Below are positions 52,428-61,035 of a stretch of DNA of 64,000 nucleotides, one piece after another. Below the pieces are notes generated by a model. The model made no database searches. It was not told the DNA's origin and worked only from the letters and a program-made list of their open reading frames with translations. Position 1 is the first letter of the stretch. The number at the start of each line of letters is the position of its first letter. The translations under genes and the position numbers were made by a program. Source of the DNA: CAVONV01 sp963697355. Lineage in GTDB: Bacteria; Acidobacteriota; Vicinamibacteria; Marinacidobacterales; DATDRI01. The stretch is taken from assembly GCA_963697355.1 (NCBI GenBank), contig CAVONV010000004.1, forward strand, positions 62,001 through 126,000, in the 5' to 3' direction.

Positions 52428-54218
52428 CTAGACAGGTTGGCTGAGGCTTTTCCCGGTCGTGGTTGATTGGCTACTTTGCTTGCCGACGGCGAAGAGGTGG
52501 CTCACTCCTTTGACGTACATCACCCCCTTCGACAGAGCCGGTGTTGCCATCAGCAACTCACCCATCGAGTTGGTGGCGATGTGATCGAACTCCCGGCCCG
52601 CACCAACGACGATCATGTCGCCGTCCTCATTCGACAGGTAGATCTTTCGGTCGGCGGCCACCGGTGAGGCGCTGAATCCGCTGCCGAGGTGTGGAATCCG
52701 AGTTCGGTAAATCTCTTCGCCCGTCGCCAGATCGTAAGCATCGAAGACGCCGTTGTTGCCGAGCACGTAGAGGAGTCGGCCGTATATCAAGGGAGTCGGC
52801 ATGTAGGATCCGCGACGCTGGCGACTCCAGACGACGGCATCGCTTTGGGTTTGGCCTTCGGCGAGAGTGATGTCACCGCGAGCACCAGGCCGCAAGACGA
52901 AGATGGGCTGCTCGGGACGACGGCCGCTGACGACGACGATGTGCTCGTCGGTGAAGATAGGCGTGGGGGCTGTGATTTTCGAGCTGCCGCCGAGGCGCCA
53001 GAGCTCCTTGCCGCTCTTGGGATTGTAGCCACGGATGAAGTTGGAGGCGTTGGTGATCAGCTCGTTGCCGTAGGGCCCCTCGTAGACCGACGGTGTGCCC
53101 CAAGACGGGAGCTCGTCGCGGCTCGTCTTTCCACACCGTTTTGCCGGTTTCGGCATCGAGGGCCAGGACGAACGAGTCTTTTGTGTGTCGCACTGGAGGA
53201 TGACTAGTCCGTTCCAAAGGATCGGCGAGCTCGCCGGCCCCCATTCGAACGTCGGAATATCGTAAGCGCCGAGATCGAGGTGGCCGAGGTCGACGCTCCA
53301 AAGGAACTCGCCGTCGACGTTATAAGCGAAGAGGCCCTGGGATCCGAACGCGGCAACGACGACGCGGCCGTCGGTGGCCGGCGTCGAGCTGGCATAGGTC
53401 GATTTGATGTGGCGCTTGTCGATGGGTACTCCCTCATAAGCGATCCGTTCCCACAGGATGTCGCCGGTCTTCTTGTCGATGGCGTAGAGCATCCACTTGT
53501 GGTTGGAACGGTCTTCCGACGCGTCGCCGTCGCCATACAGGCCAGGGCGGAAGCTCGCATCGGCGCGGCTACTGACGGCACTCGTGACAAACAGGCGATC
53601 GCCCCAAACAATGGGACTCGAGTGGCCGAGACCGGGGATCGGTGTTTTCCATAGAATGTTCTTTCCGGTTTCTCCGTTCCATTCGTTGGGAAGGTTCTGT
53701 CCGTCCACCACGCCGGAGGCCTTCGGTCCACGAAATGACGGCCAGCTTCCCTCACCACTGGCGGGGTGGGGCAACGGGCCATGCGTCTCGGCGGAGGTGA
53801 GCACGATACGACGTTCTACAATCGGTTCTACTTCTCCCTCCGGGCGCCAGGTACTTCCGTCGAGAATCATCCGGCGCGGGACGCAATCGTCGGCAATCAG
53901 TTGCAGGTGTAGATGACCGTCCTTGACTTCAAAACTGTACCGTCCCGGGCCGGGGCAGTCGCTTTCGCCATCGGCCTTGACGAGCGTGAGCTCCGACGCC
54001 GAAACCTTCCAGTTCCCGACGAACGGCGGCCAACCCTGGCCCTTCATTTCGAGCGTTCCGTCGGTTTTGAACTCGCAGACGAAAGCGCCAAAGGCAAGGG
54101 GACCGGTGGGAAGCTCCGTGGAATCCTGGATGGTGACCGCAGGTGACTGAGTGGCGGCCACCACCACCACCATGCCCACCGCTATCGCTGCTCTTAACAA
54201 GACACCGTGCATCTTCAT
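52428..54218 (-). CDS. PQQ-type beta-propeller protein with two compensating frameshifts
   Basis: About 596 residues; ATG 54218 follows GGAGAGACATTG. After a signal peptide there is a small beta domain (GAFVCEFKTDGTLEMKGQGW), then the propeller (WPSFRGPKASGVVDGQNLPN, LYAIDKKTGDILWERIAYEG, YDLATGEEIYRTRIPHLGSG). Around 53110-53175 the open frame gives TRSSWPSMPKPAKRCGK, whereas the shifted frame gives the expected KDSFVLALDAETGKTVWK. One missing G and one extra A restore frame, so about 20 residues of one blade are scrambled. It may be a real escape or a pair of sequencing indels. Confidence 0.8.
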   Translation of the reverse strand: MKMHGVLLRAAIAVGMVVVVAATQSPAVTIQDSTELPTGPLAFGAFVCEFKTDGTLEMKGQGWPPFVGNWKVSASELTLVKADGESDCPGPGRYSFEVKDGHLHLQLIADDCVPRRMILDGSTWRPEGEVEPIVERRIVLTSAETHGPLPHPASGEGSWPSFRGPKASGVVDGQNLPNEWNGETGKNILWKTPIPGLGHSSPIVWGDRLFVTSAVSSRADASFRPGLYGDGDASEDRSNHKWMLYAIDKKTGDILWERIAYEGVPIDKRHIKSTYASSTPATDGRVVVAAFGSQGLFAYNVDGEFLWSVDLGHLDLGAYDIPTFEWGPASSPILWNGLVILQCDTQKTRSSWPSMPKPAKRCGKTSRDELPSWGTPSVYEGPYGNELITNASNFIRGYNPKSGKELWRLGGSSKITAPTPIFTDEHIVVVSGRRPEQPIFVLRPGARGDITLAEGQTQSDAVVWSRQRRGSYMPTPLIYGRLLYVLGNNGVFDAYDLATGEEIYRTRIPHLGSGFSASPVAADRKIYLSNEDGDMIVVGAGREFDHIATNSMGELLMATPALSKGVMYVKGVSHLFAVGKQSSQSTTTGKSLSQPV

Positions 54219-54336
54219 CAATGTCTCTCCAATCACAGAATGAAGGCTCGAGTCCGCTCCTCCCCGGATACTACCAGAAAAGGGACAGTGAACGCGTTGT
54301 TTGAGAGCCTTCGAAAGCGATGCTATGCGGTGACAA

Positions 54337-54549
54337 ATGACTCTCGACGACTACAAGACGGTCCTTTACCGGCAAGAAGACGGCTCCTGGGTAGCGGAGG
54401 TGCCTGCAATCTATGGCTGCTATGCGCTCATACCGACCTGGGCCGAGGCTCTGTCGGAGTTGGCGCATGTCTTTGCGCTGATCGCCGAGGAATACCAGGA
54501 GAAGGGCCAGCCGCTCCCGGCCGATAGCACTGAAATCGTGAATGCCTAG
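54337..54549 (+). CDS. HicB-like antitoxin-domain protein
   Basis: The product has 70 residues: KTVLYRQEDGSWVAEVPAIY, GCYALIPTWAEALSELAHVF and a helical end. This is the HicB partial RNase-H fold (usually xxGxCVAxxPxLPGCxSxGxTxEEAL), here shortened and without the DNA-binding tail. No hicA gene adjoins it, so it may be a solitary HicB-like protein. Confidence 0.7.
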   Translation: MTLDDYKTVLYRQEDGSWVAEVPAIYGCYALIPTWAEALSELAHVFALIAEEYQEKGQPLPADSTEIVNA

Positions 54550-54752
54550 CGCCACCGCCCGAGAGTTCCGATAAGTTGCCAAGTAGGCTCTGGGTTTCAC
54601 CAAGTCTCGCCAGACGGGTCGCCACTAACTCTGGAATCTCATCGGCCCTCGGCGTGACATCTACGAGGAGCTTAGAGAAAGATTGATGCGGGACTCCGCG
54701 GCTAGGACTTGCGAGCGCCATCGAGGGTAGTCATTAATCGCCCATTACCGCA

Positions 54753-54808
54753 CCCCTTGTAAGGGGGAATCCGCTAACCTTGTAAATCGAAAACTGCTCT
54801 TTTAAAAT
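54753..54808 (+). promoter_or_regulatory. Promoter of the DUF4143 ATPase gene, with upstream palindrome
   Basis: TTGTAA (54780-54785) and TAAAAT (54803-54808) are exactly 17 bases apart, and the ATG at 54815 sits at the expected start site, so the message is leaderless. The hairpin-like CCCCTT-GT-AAGGGG (54753-54766) lies 14 bases upstream and may be an operator. Confidence 0.5.
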
Positions 54809-54814
54809 ACAATA

Positions 54815-55975
54815 ATGATCAAGCGCGGCCTCGCGGCGCGAGTGTTAACGGCCCTGCGCCAATTCCCGGTCGTCGGCATCATAGGTGCCCGGCAGGTGGG
54901 TAAAACGACGCTCGCGAAGTCAATCGCCCGCAGGCGAAAAGACGCCGTCTACCTAGACCTCGAGTTGCCGTCCGATGTGGCCAAGCTGAGAGACGCGGAA
55001 CTTTACCTGCGCCAATATTCCAGGTCGTTAGTCATCCTGGATGAGATCCAGCGCAGACCGGATCTGTTCCCTTTCCTGAGAGCTCTCGCGGATTCGAGTC
55101 ACCGAAAAGGACAGTTTCTCATCCTAGGTTCGGCCTCCCCGGACCTAGCGCGTCAATCCGCCGAGAGCCTGGCGGGTCGCGTCGAATACCTCGAGCTCGC
55201 GCCGTTGCATCTCGAGGAGCTCGCATCCGATGGGTCGGCCTTTCCCAAGCTCTGGTACCGTGGTGGTTATCCGCGAAGCTATCTCGAGAAGGCTGATGAA
55301 CGATCCCTGCGTTGGAGACAGGCTTTCATTCAAACCCATTTGGAACGTGACATCCCCAACCTGGGTGTTCGCATTCCGGCTACTATACTCAGGCGCTTCT
55401 GGGAGATGGTGGCGCATACCCATGGGCAGCTCTGGAACGCGAGCAAGATCGCCGCGAGTCTCGGAGTCTCACCGCCAACGGTCCGTCACTATCTCGACGT
55501 TCTCCAAGATACGTTCATGGTCCGCCAGCTAAACCCGTTTCATGCGAATCTCAAGAAACGGCTCGTGAAGTCCCCCAAAGTGTTCCTACGCGACAGTGGC
55601 CTGCTGCACGGATTACTCTCTCTCGCGACCTATGATGCGTTACTAGGACACCCATCTGCCGGATCGTCGTGGGAGGGATTCGTTCTGGAGCAGCTACAGG
55701 CGAACGTTCCCCGAGGTTGGCGATCCTTCTTCTATCGTACCAGCGCAGGTGCTGAGATCGACCTGGTTCTCGTACCCGGTGGGAGGAGGGGGCTGATCGC
55801 CGTTGAGATGAAACTCTCCTTAGCGCCCACACTGAGTCGCGGCTTCTGGTCCGCTCACCAGGATCTAAAGCCGAAAAAGAGCTATGTCATCTATCCTGGC
55901 ACAGAGTCTTATCCTCTTGGAAAAGGCGTATCTGCGCTCCCCGTGGCTCAGATATCACGAGTGTGGCTGGACTAG
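54815..55975 (+). CDS. AAA ATPase with DUF4143 (archaeal-ATPase-like, mobile)
   Basis: The product has 386 residues. Walker A is GARQVGKTT (24-32), Walker B is LVILDEIQRRPDL, then GSASPDLARQSAESLAGR, a winged-helix DUF4143 part (AASLGVSPPTVRHYLDVLQD) and a C-terminal nuclease-like segment (YRTSAGAEIDLVLVPGGRRG, IAVEMKLS). The D-x-Glu-x-Lys pattern resembles restriction-enzyme-like folds. Such genes are strongly mobile and often behave as toxin or defence modules, but the role is not established. Intact. Confidence 0.88.
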   Translation: MIKRGLAARVLTALRQFPVVGIIGARQVGKTTLAKSIARRRKDAVYLDLELPSDVAKLRDAELYLRQYSRSLVILDEIQRRPDLFPFLRALADSSHRKGQFLILGSASPDLARQSAESLAGRVEYLELAPLHLEELASDGSAFPKLWYRGGYPRSYLEKADERSLRWRQAFIQTHLERDIPNLGVRIPATILRRFWEMVAHTHGQLWNASKIAASLGVSPPTVRHYLDVLQDTFMVRQLNPFHANLKKRLVKSPKVFLRDSGLLHGLLSLATYDALLGHPSAGSSWEGFVLEQLQANVPRGWRSFFYRTSAGAEIDLVLVPGGRRGLIAVEMKLSLAPTLSRGFWSAHQDLKPKKSYVIYPGTESYPLGKGVSALPVAQISRVWLD

Positions 55976-56190
55976 TGACGTTGCAGAGACTTTCGCCGGA
56001 GCGATCGATCGCGAGAAATCCACCGCCGTTTGGTGCTGTCCCGTCTGCCTAAGTTATCGGATGAGGTGCAGTCGGGGTTATGAACAGCTAGCAGTCCCCG
56101 CACATATTCCGCACGGTATTGCGTCGGTGTTTAGCCTACCTGGTCCGGGCGAGCAGAGCCTCACTCTCCATTGGCTGGATTCGCGTGGTA

Positions 56191-56451
56191 TCAAGGGAGC
56201 GGGTCGATTCGCCCGGGAGCCTCGAAACTCCGGGCTCGCTTCCAAGCCTTCGCGAGTTCGTCCTGGTGTTGAGAAGCCCACTCCACGACGAGACCGGTTG
56301 CGCGAGCGGGAAGGCGACCGGCTATCAGAGAAAGAGTCTCGATGGCGAAAAGGGCCTCGTCCGATCCGTAGTAGGCATGAAAGTGAGGTGGGGAGTGGTC
56401 GTTGAAGAACATCCGCACTACGATGCCGTAGAAGCGGCTTAGTTCAGGCAT
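56191..56451 (-). CDS. DUF4160 protein (toxin-antitoxin-like pair member)
   Basis: The product has 86 residues. MPELSRFYGIVVRMFFNDHS followed by PPHFHAYYGSDEALFAIETL is diagnostic of DUF4160. It overlaps the upstream DUF2442 gene by 8 bases. The two families are nearly always paired and are suspected to be a toxin-antitoxin or small regulatory module; the activity is unknown. Confidence 0.88.
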   Translation of the reverse strand: MPELSRFYGIVVRMFFNDHSPPHFHAYYGSDEALFAIETLSLIAGRLPARATGLVVEWASQHQDELAKAWKRARSFEAPGRIDPLP

Positions 56452-56728
56452 CTACATCAGCTAGCGATATGCGAGGGAAAAGCTCCTCCGGCTTTTTCCC
56501 GGTTAGCTCGAGGTAAATGCTGTCCGGGCACAACTCGATGTCTTCGTTCCACGCGATACTTCCATGGGGTGTAACGTGGACGGCGTCGAAAAAAGCAGGA
56601 TCCTTCCACGCTGAGAATATGCCCTTGCCGACGTAGAGAGTGAGGTCCACTTCGCCTTCCACGTCGTCCTCATAACGCACCCAGATCTTGTAGTTGGGCA
56701 ATGCCCGAACTTCGCGAACCTTTAGCAT
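56444..56728 (-). CDS. DUF2442 protein (partner of DUF4160)
   Basis: About 94 residues from the ATG at 56728, which has GAGG six bases upstream; a longer start at 56746 lacks one. VREVRALPNYKIWVRYEDDV, LTLYVGKGIFSAWKDPAFFD and the ending HGSIAWNEDIELCPDSIYLE are DUF2442 hallmarks. It is co-translated with DUF4160. Confidence 0.88.
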   Translation of the reverse strand: MLKVREVRALPNYKIWVRYEDDVEGEVDLTLYVGKGIFSAWKDPAFFDAVHVTPHGSIAWNEDIELCPDSIYLELTGKKPEELFPRISLADVDA

Positions 56729-56928
56729 CGCTACCTCTAACGACATTGTATCACCCTGCCGAGCGCGTCGAGAGCGGGAGAGGAAAGGAAGGTCCTTTTC
56801 CCGGAGAAGTCTTTGGGCGGATTGAATGCTAGGGATTTTAGGGCAAACGTTCAGCCCGCTTTCGCTGATGCAATTGGGTATTAGCTTCCGCCTTCGCTCT
56901 TCGAGCTACGGCGGACAAGACGGCGGGC

Positions 56929-56950
56929 AAAAATCGCGTTCCGCGATTTT

Positions 56951-56951
<1 letters not shown>
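56929..56951 (-). terminator. Rho-independent terminator of the interrupted tRNA gene
   Basis: AAAAATCGCG (56929-56938) and CGCGATTTTT (56942-56951) form a perfect 10-bp stem with a 3-base loop, directly after the encoded CCA end on the minus strand. The A and T runs on both flanks give a U-rich tail in the tRNA direction. Confidence 0.8.
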
Positions 56952-57000
<49 letters not shown>

Positions 57001-57136
57001 GCAAGGCTTTCCAGCTGGTTCCTTCCTGTTCTCGATGAGTACCTAACACTCTTGCGGCATGGTACTTACCGCACCTTCGGTGTAGGTCTCATTCCATCTC
57101 ATCCTTGCTGTTTTGGCTCGTTCTGTTAGATCTCTG

Positions 57137-58298
57137 TTAGACCATTTTCCGGGTCGTTCCGGTGGCCATCGGCACGACGTTCTCTGGTGACGCACCGGGG
57201 ATTCGCATCGAAAGTCGGTTCATCGCGCTCACACTGGTTTCCTTGAAAAGGTGCCCGTAGAGATCTCCTGTTATCTGGATCGACGCGTGACCGAGTTGTT
57301 TCGACACGTACTTGATACTCTCTCCTTGATTGATGAGAAGAGAGGCGTAGGTGTGTCGCAGCACGTGAGATCCGATCGGTCTAAGCTTCGCACGCTTCGC
57401 GGTCGGAACGAGGCGCGTTTTGTGCCACCCGTCGGGATCGATTGACTTTCCATCGTTCGTCCGAAAGATGAAATCACCCTTAAGCGCTGGATATCGTTCG
57501 CGGTAGGCCCTCAGAATCCCAACGATCCGAGTTGGTATGTCCACCTTGCGCTCGGAGTTCTTCGTCTTTGGTCGTGTGATGTCGCCCTGGTAGATTGATC
57601 GTTCGATGTGAAGCTGACCGGCGTCTTCGTCTAGGTCGCCCCACTGCAGGCCGAAAATCTCCCCGCGCCGCAGACCGCTGTAGGCAGCGAGATATAGGAT
57701 CGCGTCATCGGGAGGTTCGGCGGCTTCGAGCAGCTGTCCGATCTCGGCAGGATCGAGGAAATCGCGTTCGACCTTCGGTCGCGGGAGACGCTGAACGTTA
57801 ACAAGCGGATCATGGGCAAGATATTGCTGGCTCGGACTTCGTGCCCACTTGAAAATCGTATGCAACAGGTTCACCAAGTTGTTGTAGAACTTGGGCGAGA
57901 GCCTATTGTCGGCGATGTCATCGGCCCGAGCGCGGACCCATTCACTCACGACTTCAGCCGAGAGTCAATCCGAGCGGTAGTCCTTGAACGCTGCTCTTAG
58001 GTGCGTCTCGAGCATTGAGCGGTAGCTCTTCGCCGTCGACGGTTTCAAGAGGCCTTGCTTCCGACGGACCTCGAGACTATGGCTCACGCCAGCGGTCAAA
58101 GACATCGTTCATATTGGCCGGCTTCACGTGCTGGTAGCTGCCATCCATCACTTGTTTCGCGGAGTTCGTTAGGAACTTCTCGGCGTCCCTCTTCTTGACG
58201 AATGCCTTCCATCGTTGCTTGCCGCTCGGGTCGCGGAAGACGGCATGGTAGCGCTTCGCTCCGTCCTTCAGTTCTCGCTTTACGATTGTTCCTCTCAT
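57137..58298 (-). pseudogene. int: Tyrosine recombinase (integrase), frameshift plus in-frame TGA
   Basis: ATG 58298 follows AAAAGGAGGAAGCA and overlaps the upstream stop (ATGA). The N-terminal AP2-like arm-binding part (MRGTIVKRELKDGAKRYHAV) runs to DRWREP, where a one-base shift near 58078 breaks it. The core-binding part resumes as SLEVRRKQGLLKPSTAKSYR and is stopped by TGA at 57964-57966 after DYRSD. The catalytic domain is complete: AAYSGLRRGEIFGLQWGDLD, SHVLRHTYASLLINQG, QLGHASIQITGDLYGHL (R...HxxR...H...Y). Internal initiation could still give the catalytic half, but excision is unlikely. Confidence 0.88.
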
Positions 58299-58961
58299 TG
58301 CTTCCTCCTTTTCGGTGAGCGCGCACCGCGTTTCTTCTCGCGTTCGAGGCGTTTCTCGTACTCCTCGCGGTAGTTCCGTTCGCGCTTCGACGCGAACTTG
58401 GACCAACGCGCCTTATACGAGCAATCCGCGTTGTGATAGACCTGTCTGCCGTGCCGCGGGAGAAACCACGCTCGGCATGGTGCGTGCTTGCATCGGCGGA
58501 GCTGTGGCCACCAAGTCACGAGCACATCCGCGGCCGCTGCCAGAAAAATCACGGAGAGCTGGCCCGGGTAGGAGCGAACGAGTGTTCCGTCTCCTCGACG
58601 CTTTAGCAGCCAGCCCGGTGGTTCCAGATCTTTGAAGGGGTACCAGCCTCCATCGGTCTCAAGTTTCTCCATCCCGGAGCTAAGTCGCTTCTGGAGGTCT
58701 GCCAGAACTGCGCGGGCGCCGTCAACGTCGTCAGAGCCCCAAGTTAGGGGGAGCTGCGTCGTCGTTGTCAATAACAACTACGATGTCATCCACATCAGCC
58801 GCAGAGGCTTCAACGCGAAACCGCAAAACATCATCTCGCAAATCCAACAGCTCACCAGACCGGAGGTTAGCGATGTCGCGTCTGAGGAAGTCCAGCAGCC
58901 ACAGCACATGCTCTCGTTCTGAACGGTGCGGGGGAGGGGAAGTCTTCTTCTGTTGTTTCAT
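58295..58961 (-). pseudogene. CGNR-type zinc-finger protein upstream of integrase, one frameshift
   Basis: ATG 58961 opens MKQQKKTSPPPHRSEREHVL, continuing to VVVIDNDD where the frame shifts near 58745. It then reads QLPLTWGSDDVDGARAVLAD, a long helical domain, and a C-terminal CGNR-like zinc finger LRRCKHAPCRAWFLPRHGRQ-VYHNADCSYKARW with a basic tail. This is the ABATE-CGNR architecture of putative transcription factors. Its stop overlaps the integrase start, which suggests it is the regulator of int within one leftward operon. Confidence 0.75.
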
Positions 58962-58975
58962 TTCTCGGTCCTTTT

Positions 58976-59089
58976 TTGCGTAAACGCTAAACGAATCCTA
59001 TCATCTTTGTACTGCTGACGCAAATTAAAATACACGGCAACGATATTTAGTCTTGACATAGCTGCCGTGTCCTTCTATAGTTTACGCAA
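58976..59089. promoter_or_regulatory. Divergent promoter and operator region of the prophage
   Basis: Rightward: TTGACA (59053-59058), 17 bases, TATAGT (59076-59081). Leftward (minus strand): TTGCGT (59018-59023), 17 bases, TAGGAT (58995-59000). Candidate operator half-sites TTGCGTAAA (58976-58984) and its exact inverted copy TTTACGCAA (59081-59089) flank the region. GACGCAAAT, a third copy, covers the leftward -35. The XRE-family gene immediately to the right is the likely repressor. Confidence 0.7.
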
Positions 59090-59115
59090 CGGCAAGCAAT
59101 TTCGGAGGTGTGCCG

Positions 59116-59331
59116 ATGACAAAGATGGAGAGAGAGCGGCGGCGCCGAGAATGGAACCAAACCGAGTTGGCCTTTCATTCGCGCCTTGCTCAGGCCGATA
59201 TTTCTCGGATCGAGCGACGGCGGGTCATCCCCACGCCGACCTACCTCGAGCGGATTGCCCGCGCCCTCGGGCTTCTGCCTGAAGAAGTCCTTGAAGAAGT
59301 TCCGGCCGAGGAGTTTGAGCGTGCCAGCTAA
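59116..59331 (+). CDS. XRE-family helix-turn-helix regulator (phage repressor type)
   Basis: The product has 71 residues; ATG follows GGAGGTGTGCCG. The Cro/cI helix-turn-helix is WNQTELAFHSRLAQADISRI, then ERRRVIPTPTYLERIARALG. It has almost no other domain. It is the first gene of the rightward transcript and probably represses one or both promoters upstream. Confidence 0.85.
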   Translation: MTKMERERRRREWNQTELAFHSRLAQADISRIERRRVIPTPTYLERIARALGLLPEEVLEEVPAEEFERAS

Positions 59332-59344
59332 CGAGGAGGAGCGC

Positions 59345-59521
59345 TTGCTGATTGTGCAGGACGTCGCCGACCGATTTCAGGTGCCTCCGTCGTGGGTTTA
59401 CGCCAAGGCGGAGTCGGGCGAGCTTCCGCATTTCAAAATCGGTAGGTACCTCCGCTTTCGCAGCGGCGACATCGAAAGTTTTCTCCAGGCACAACGAAGG
59501 GAGTCTACAAAACGTGCTTGA
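59345..59521 (+). CDS. Excisionase/MerR-like helix-turn-helix protein
   Basis: About 58 residues from TTG 59345, six bases after GAGGAGG; a GTG at 59321 overlapping the previous gene is the alternative. VQDVADRFQVPPSWVYAKAE, then SGELPHFKIGRYLRFRSGDI and ESFLQAQRR, match the helix_turn_helix_17 excisionase group. It may direct excision or act as a transcription factor. Confidence 0.82.
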   Translation: MLIVQDVADRFQVPPSWVYAKAESGELPHFKIGRYLRFRSGDIESFLQAQRRESTKRA

Positions 59522-59780
59522 CAGGGGACTCATTCCGAATCCGTGCGTCAGCGACGTCGAGAAGGAGCGCTTTTCGAATTGCGACCTCGAGAAACACACG
59601 GGCCGCGAGCTTTGGGCTGAAAAGCTCCTCGTGGAGCTGGAGCTTGCTAACCGCATCTATGAAGGTGCGGAAAGGCGTGTGATCTGGGTAGGTGATTCTG
59701 TTGTGACCGACATTGGCTGGCTCGAAGAACGGGTGCGACGGATAAACGCGGAGATGCGGAGACGTCGGAATGCAGCCTGA
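59514..59780 (+). CDS. Phage protein of unknown function
   Basis: About 88 residues from GTG 59514, overlapping the preceding stop and the next start. Sequence such as CDLEKHTGRELWAEKLLVEL and VTDIGWLEERVRRINAEMRR is largely helical and charged. No family recognised; position suggests an early regulatory or replication accessory gene. Confidence 0.55.
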   Translation: MLDRGLIPNPCVSDVEKERFSNCDLEKHTGRELWAEKLLVELELANRIYEGAERRVIWVGDSVVTDIGWLEERVRRINAEMRRRRNAA

Positions 59781-60129
59781 GCCGGTGCCGTGGGAGGCCT
59801 ACGAGACCCCGTCAAAGGGAAAAACCGAAGGGCCGATTTTCGAAAGCGTCGACGAGGATCACTATCGACTCATCGTGGCCGAGCATGACGTGACGTTCGA
59901 AATTGACCGATTGCGGAGAGAAAGACACCAGCTTATCGGAGAACTTAGCGTCCGTTGCAATTTTGCCGGAGCGCTCACCATCGATGGAATTTTGTCGATT
60001 GGCGAAATGAATTTGTCATCCGTGAGAGCCCGTCAGGATCGAGCTCGCTATCTCGCCAGCCGCGCACGAACAACAAGTAGCGACATAGACTGGGTTGGGC
60101 TTTTGGAGGAACTCGCCAACGTGTGCTAG
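59770..60129 (+). CDS. Phage protein of unknown function
   Basis: The product has 119 residues: DEDHYRLIVAEHDVTFEIDR, LRRERHQLIGELSVRCNF, and DIDWVGLLEELANVC. It overlaps genes on both sides by 7-11 bases. The helix-strand-helix sequence with RRERHQL suggests a DNA-associated protein; no family is recognised. Confidence 0.6.
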   Translation: MQPEPVPWEAYETPSKGKTEGPIFESVDEDHYRLIVAEHDVTFEIDRLRRERHQLIGELSVRCNFAGALTIDGILSIGEMNLSSVRARQDRARYLASRARTTSSDIDWVGLLEELANVC

Positions 60130-61031
60130 CCGCCGAGCGCAAAGGTCAACCCTCAATCGATCTCCGCGCACTCCCACGTTCCGCACCTGATGAACTCCTT
60201 GAAATCGATGGTTTGGTGTTGCCTCGCCGCCACCCTTCCATCCTTTTCGGAGATGGAGGTGCCGCGAAGAGTTACCTATCTCTCTATTTCATTGGCTGCC
60301 TTGCGAAACTCGGGCTAAGAGTCGCTTTATTTGACTGGGAATTGGCCGGTGAAGATCACCGCGATCGGCTCGAGCGCCTGTTCGCCGAAGACATGCCACC
60401 GATAGTCTACGCGCGCTGTGAGCGACCGCTCACGATTGAGGTTGACCGTCTTCGCAGGATCGTCCGCGAAGAGGGGATCGAGTTCGCGGTTTTCGATTCT
60501 CTAGCCTTCGGCGCTGATGGTCCTCCCGAAGCGGCCGAGGTTGCAGGCCGGTACTTCCGCGCCGTTCGCCAGATCGGCGTGGGTAGCCTCCTGGTAGCGC
60601 ACATAACCAAGGGCGAGGGGGGGGACCAAAAACCGTTTGGGAGCACATTCTGGTCCAACGGAGCTCGGGCAACCTGGTTCATCAAGTTGGCCGAGACAAC
60701 ACCCGACGGCCGCGAAATCCATGTGGGTTTGTTCAACCGGAAATGTAATCTAGGTGCGCTCCGCTCCCCACTCGGTTTTCAGTTCACTTTTGGCGAGAAC
60801 GAAACAATCTGCCGCCGCGTCGCCCTGGCCGACATTCCAGATTTGGCCGCCAGACTGCCGGTTCGTCAGCGGATGCTCCAGGCACTCCGACAGGGTGCAC
60901 TTAGCCCCGAGGTGCTGGCTGAGGAGATAGGCGCCGGGATCGAGACGGTGAAGCGCACAGCGCGGCGATATCGAGAGCAATTCACGGTACTTGATGGTGG
61001 TCAGCTCGGCTTATTGGAGCGTAGAGCATGA
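60123..61031 (+). CDS. RepA/RecA-like AAA_25 ATPase (phage replication helicase or primase helper)
   Basis: The product has 302 residues, GTG start. Walker A is GDGGAAKS (43-50). The following LRVALFDWELAGEDHRDRLE, Walker B-like IEFAVFDSLAFGADG and SLLVAHITKGEG belong to the RSF1010-RepA/AAA_25 RecA-like group. A C-terminal winged helix reads LRQGALSPEVLAEEIGAGIE. It probably remodels or unwinds DNA at the phage origin. Confidence 0.8.
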   Translation: MLAAERKGQPSIDLRALPRSAPDELLEIDGLVLPRRHPSILFGDGGAAKSYLSLYFIGCLAKLGLRVALFDWELAGEDHRDRLERLFAEDMPPIVYARCERPLTIEVDRLRRIVREEGIEFAVFDSLAFGADGPPEAAEVAGRYFRAVRQIGVGSLLVAHITKGEGGDQKPFGSTFWSNGARATWFIKLAETTPDGREIHVGLFNRKCNLGALRSPLGFQFTFGENETICRRVALADIPDLAARLPVRQRMLQALRQGALSPEVLAEEIGAGIETVKRTARRYREQFTVLDGGQLGLLERRA

Positions 61032-61035
61032 TCGA

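Noticed and set aside
57964..57966. In-frame TGA in the integrase as a selenocysteine codon, given selB in the window
   Set aside because: The site is in a poorly conserved loop, no SECIS-like hairpin stands out after it, and the same gene also has a frameshift; nonsense decay is simpler.
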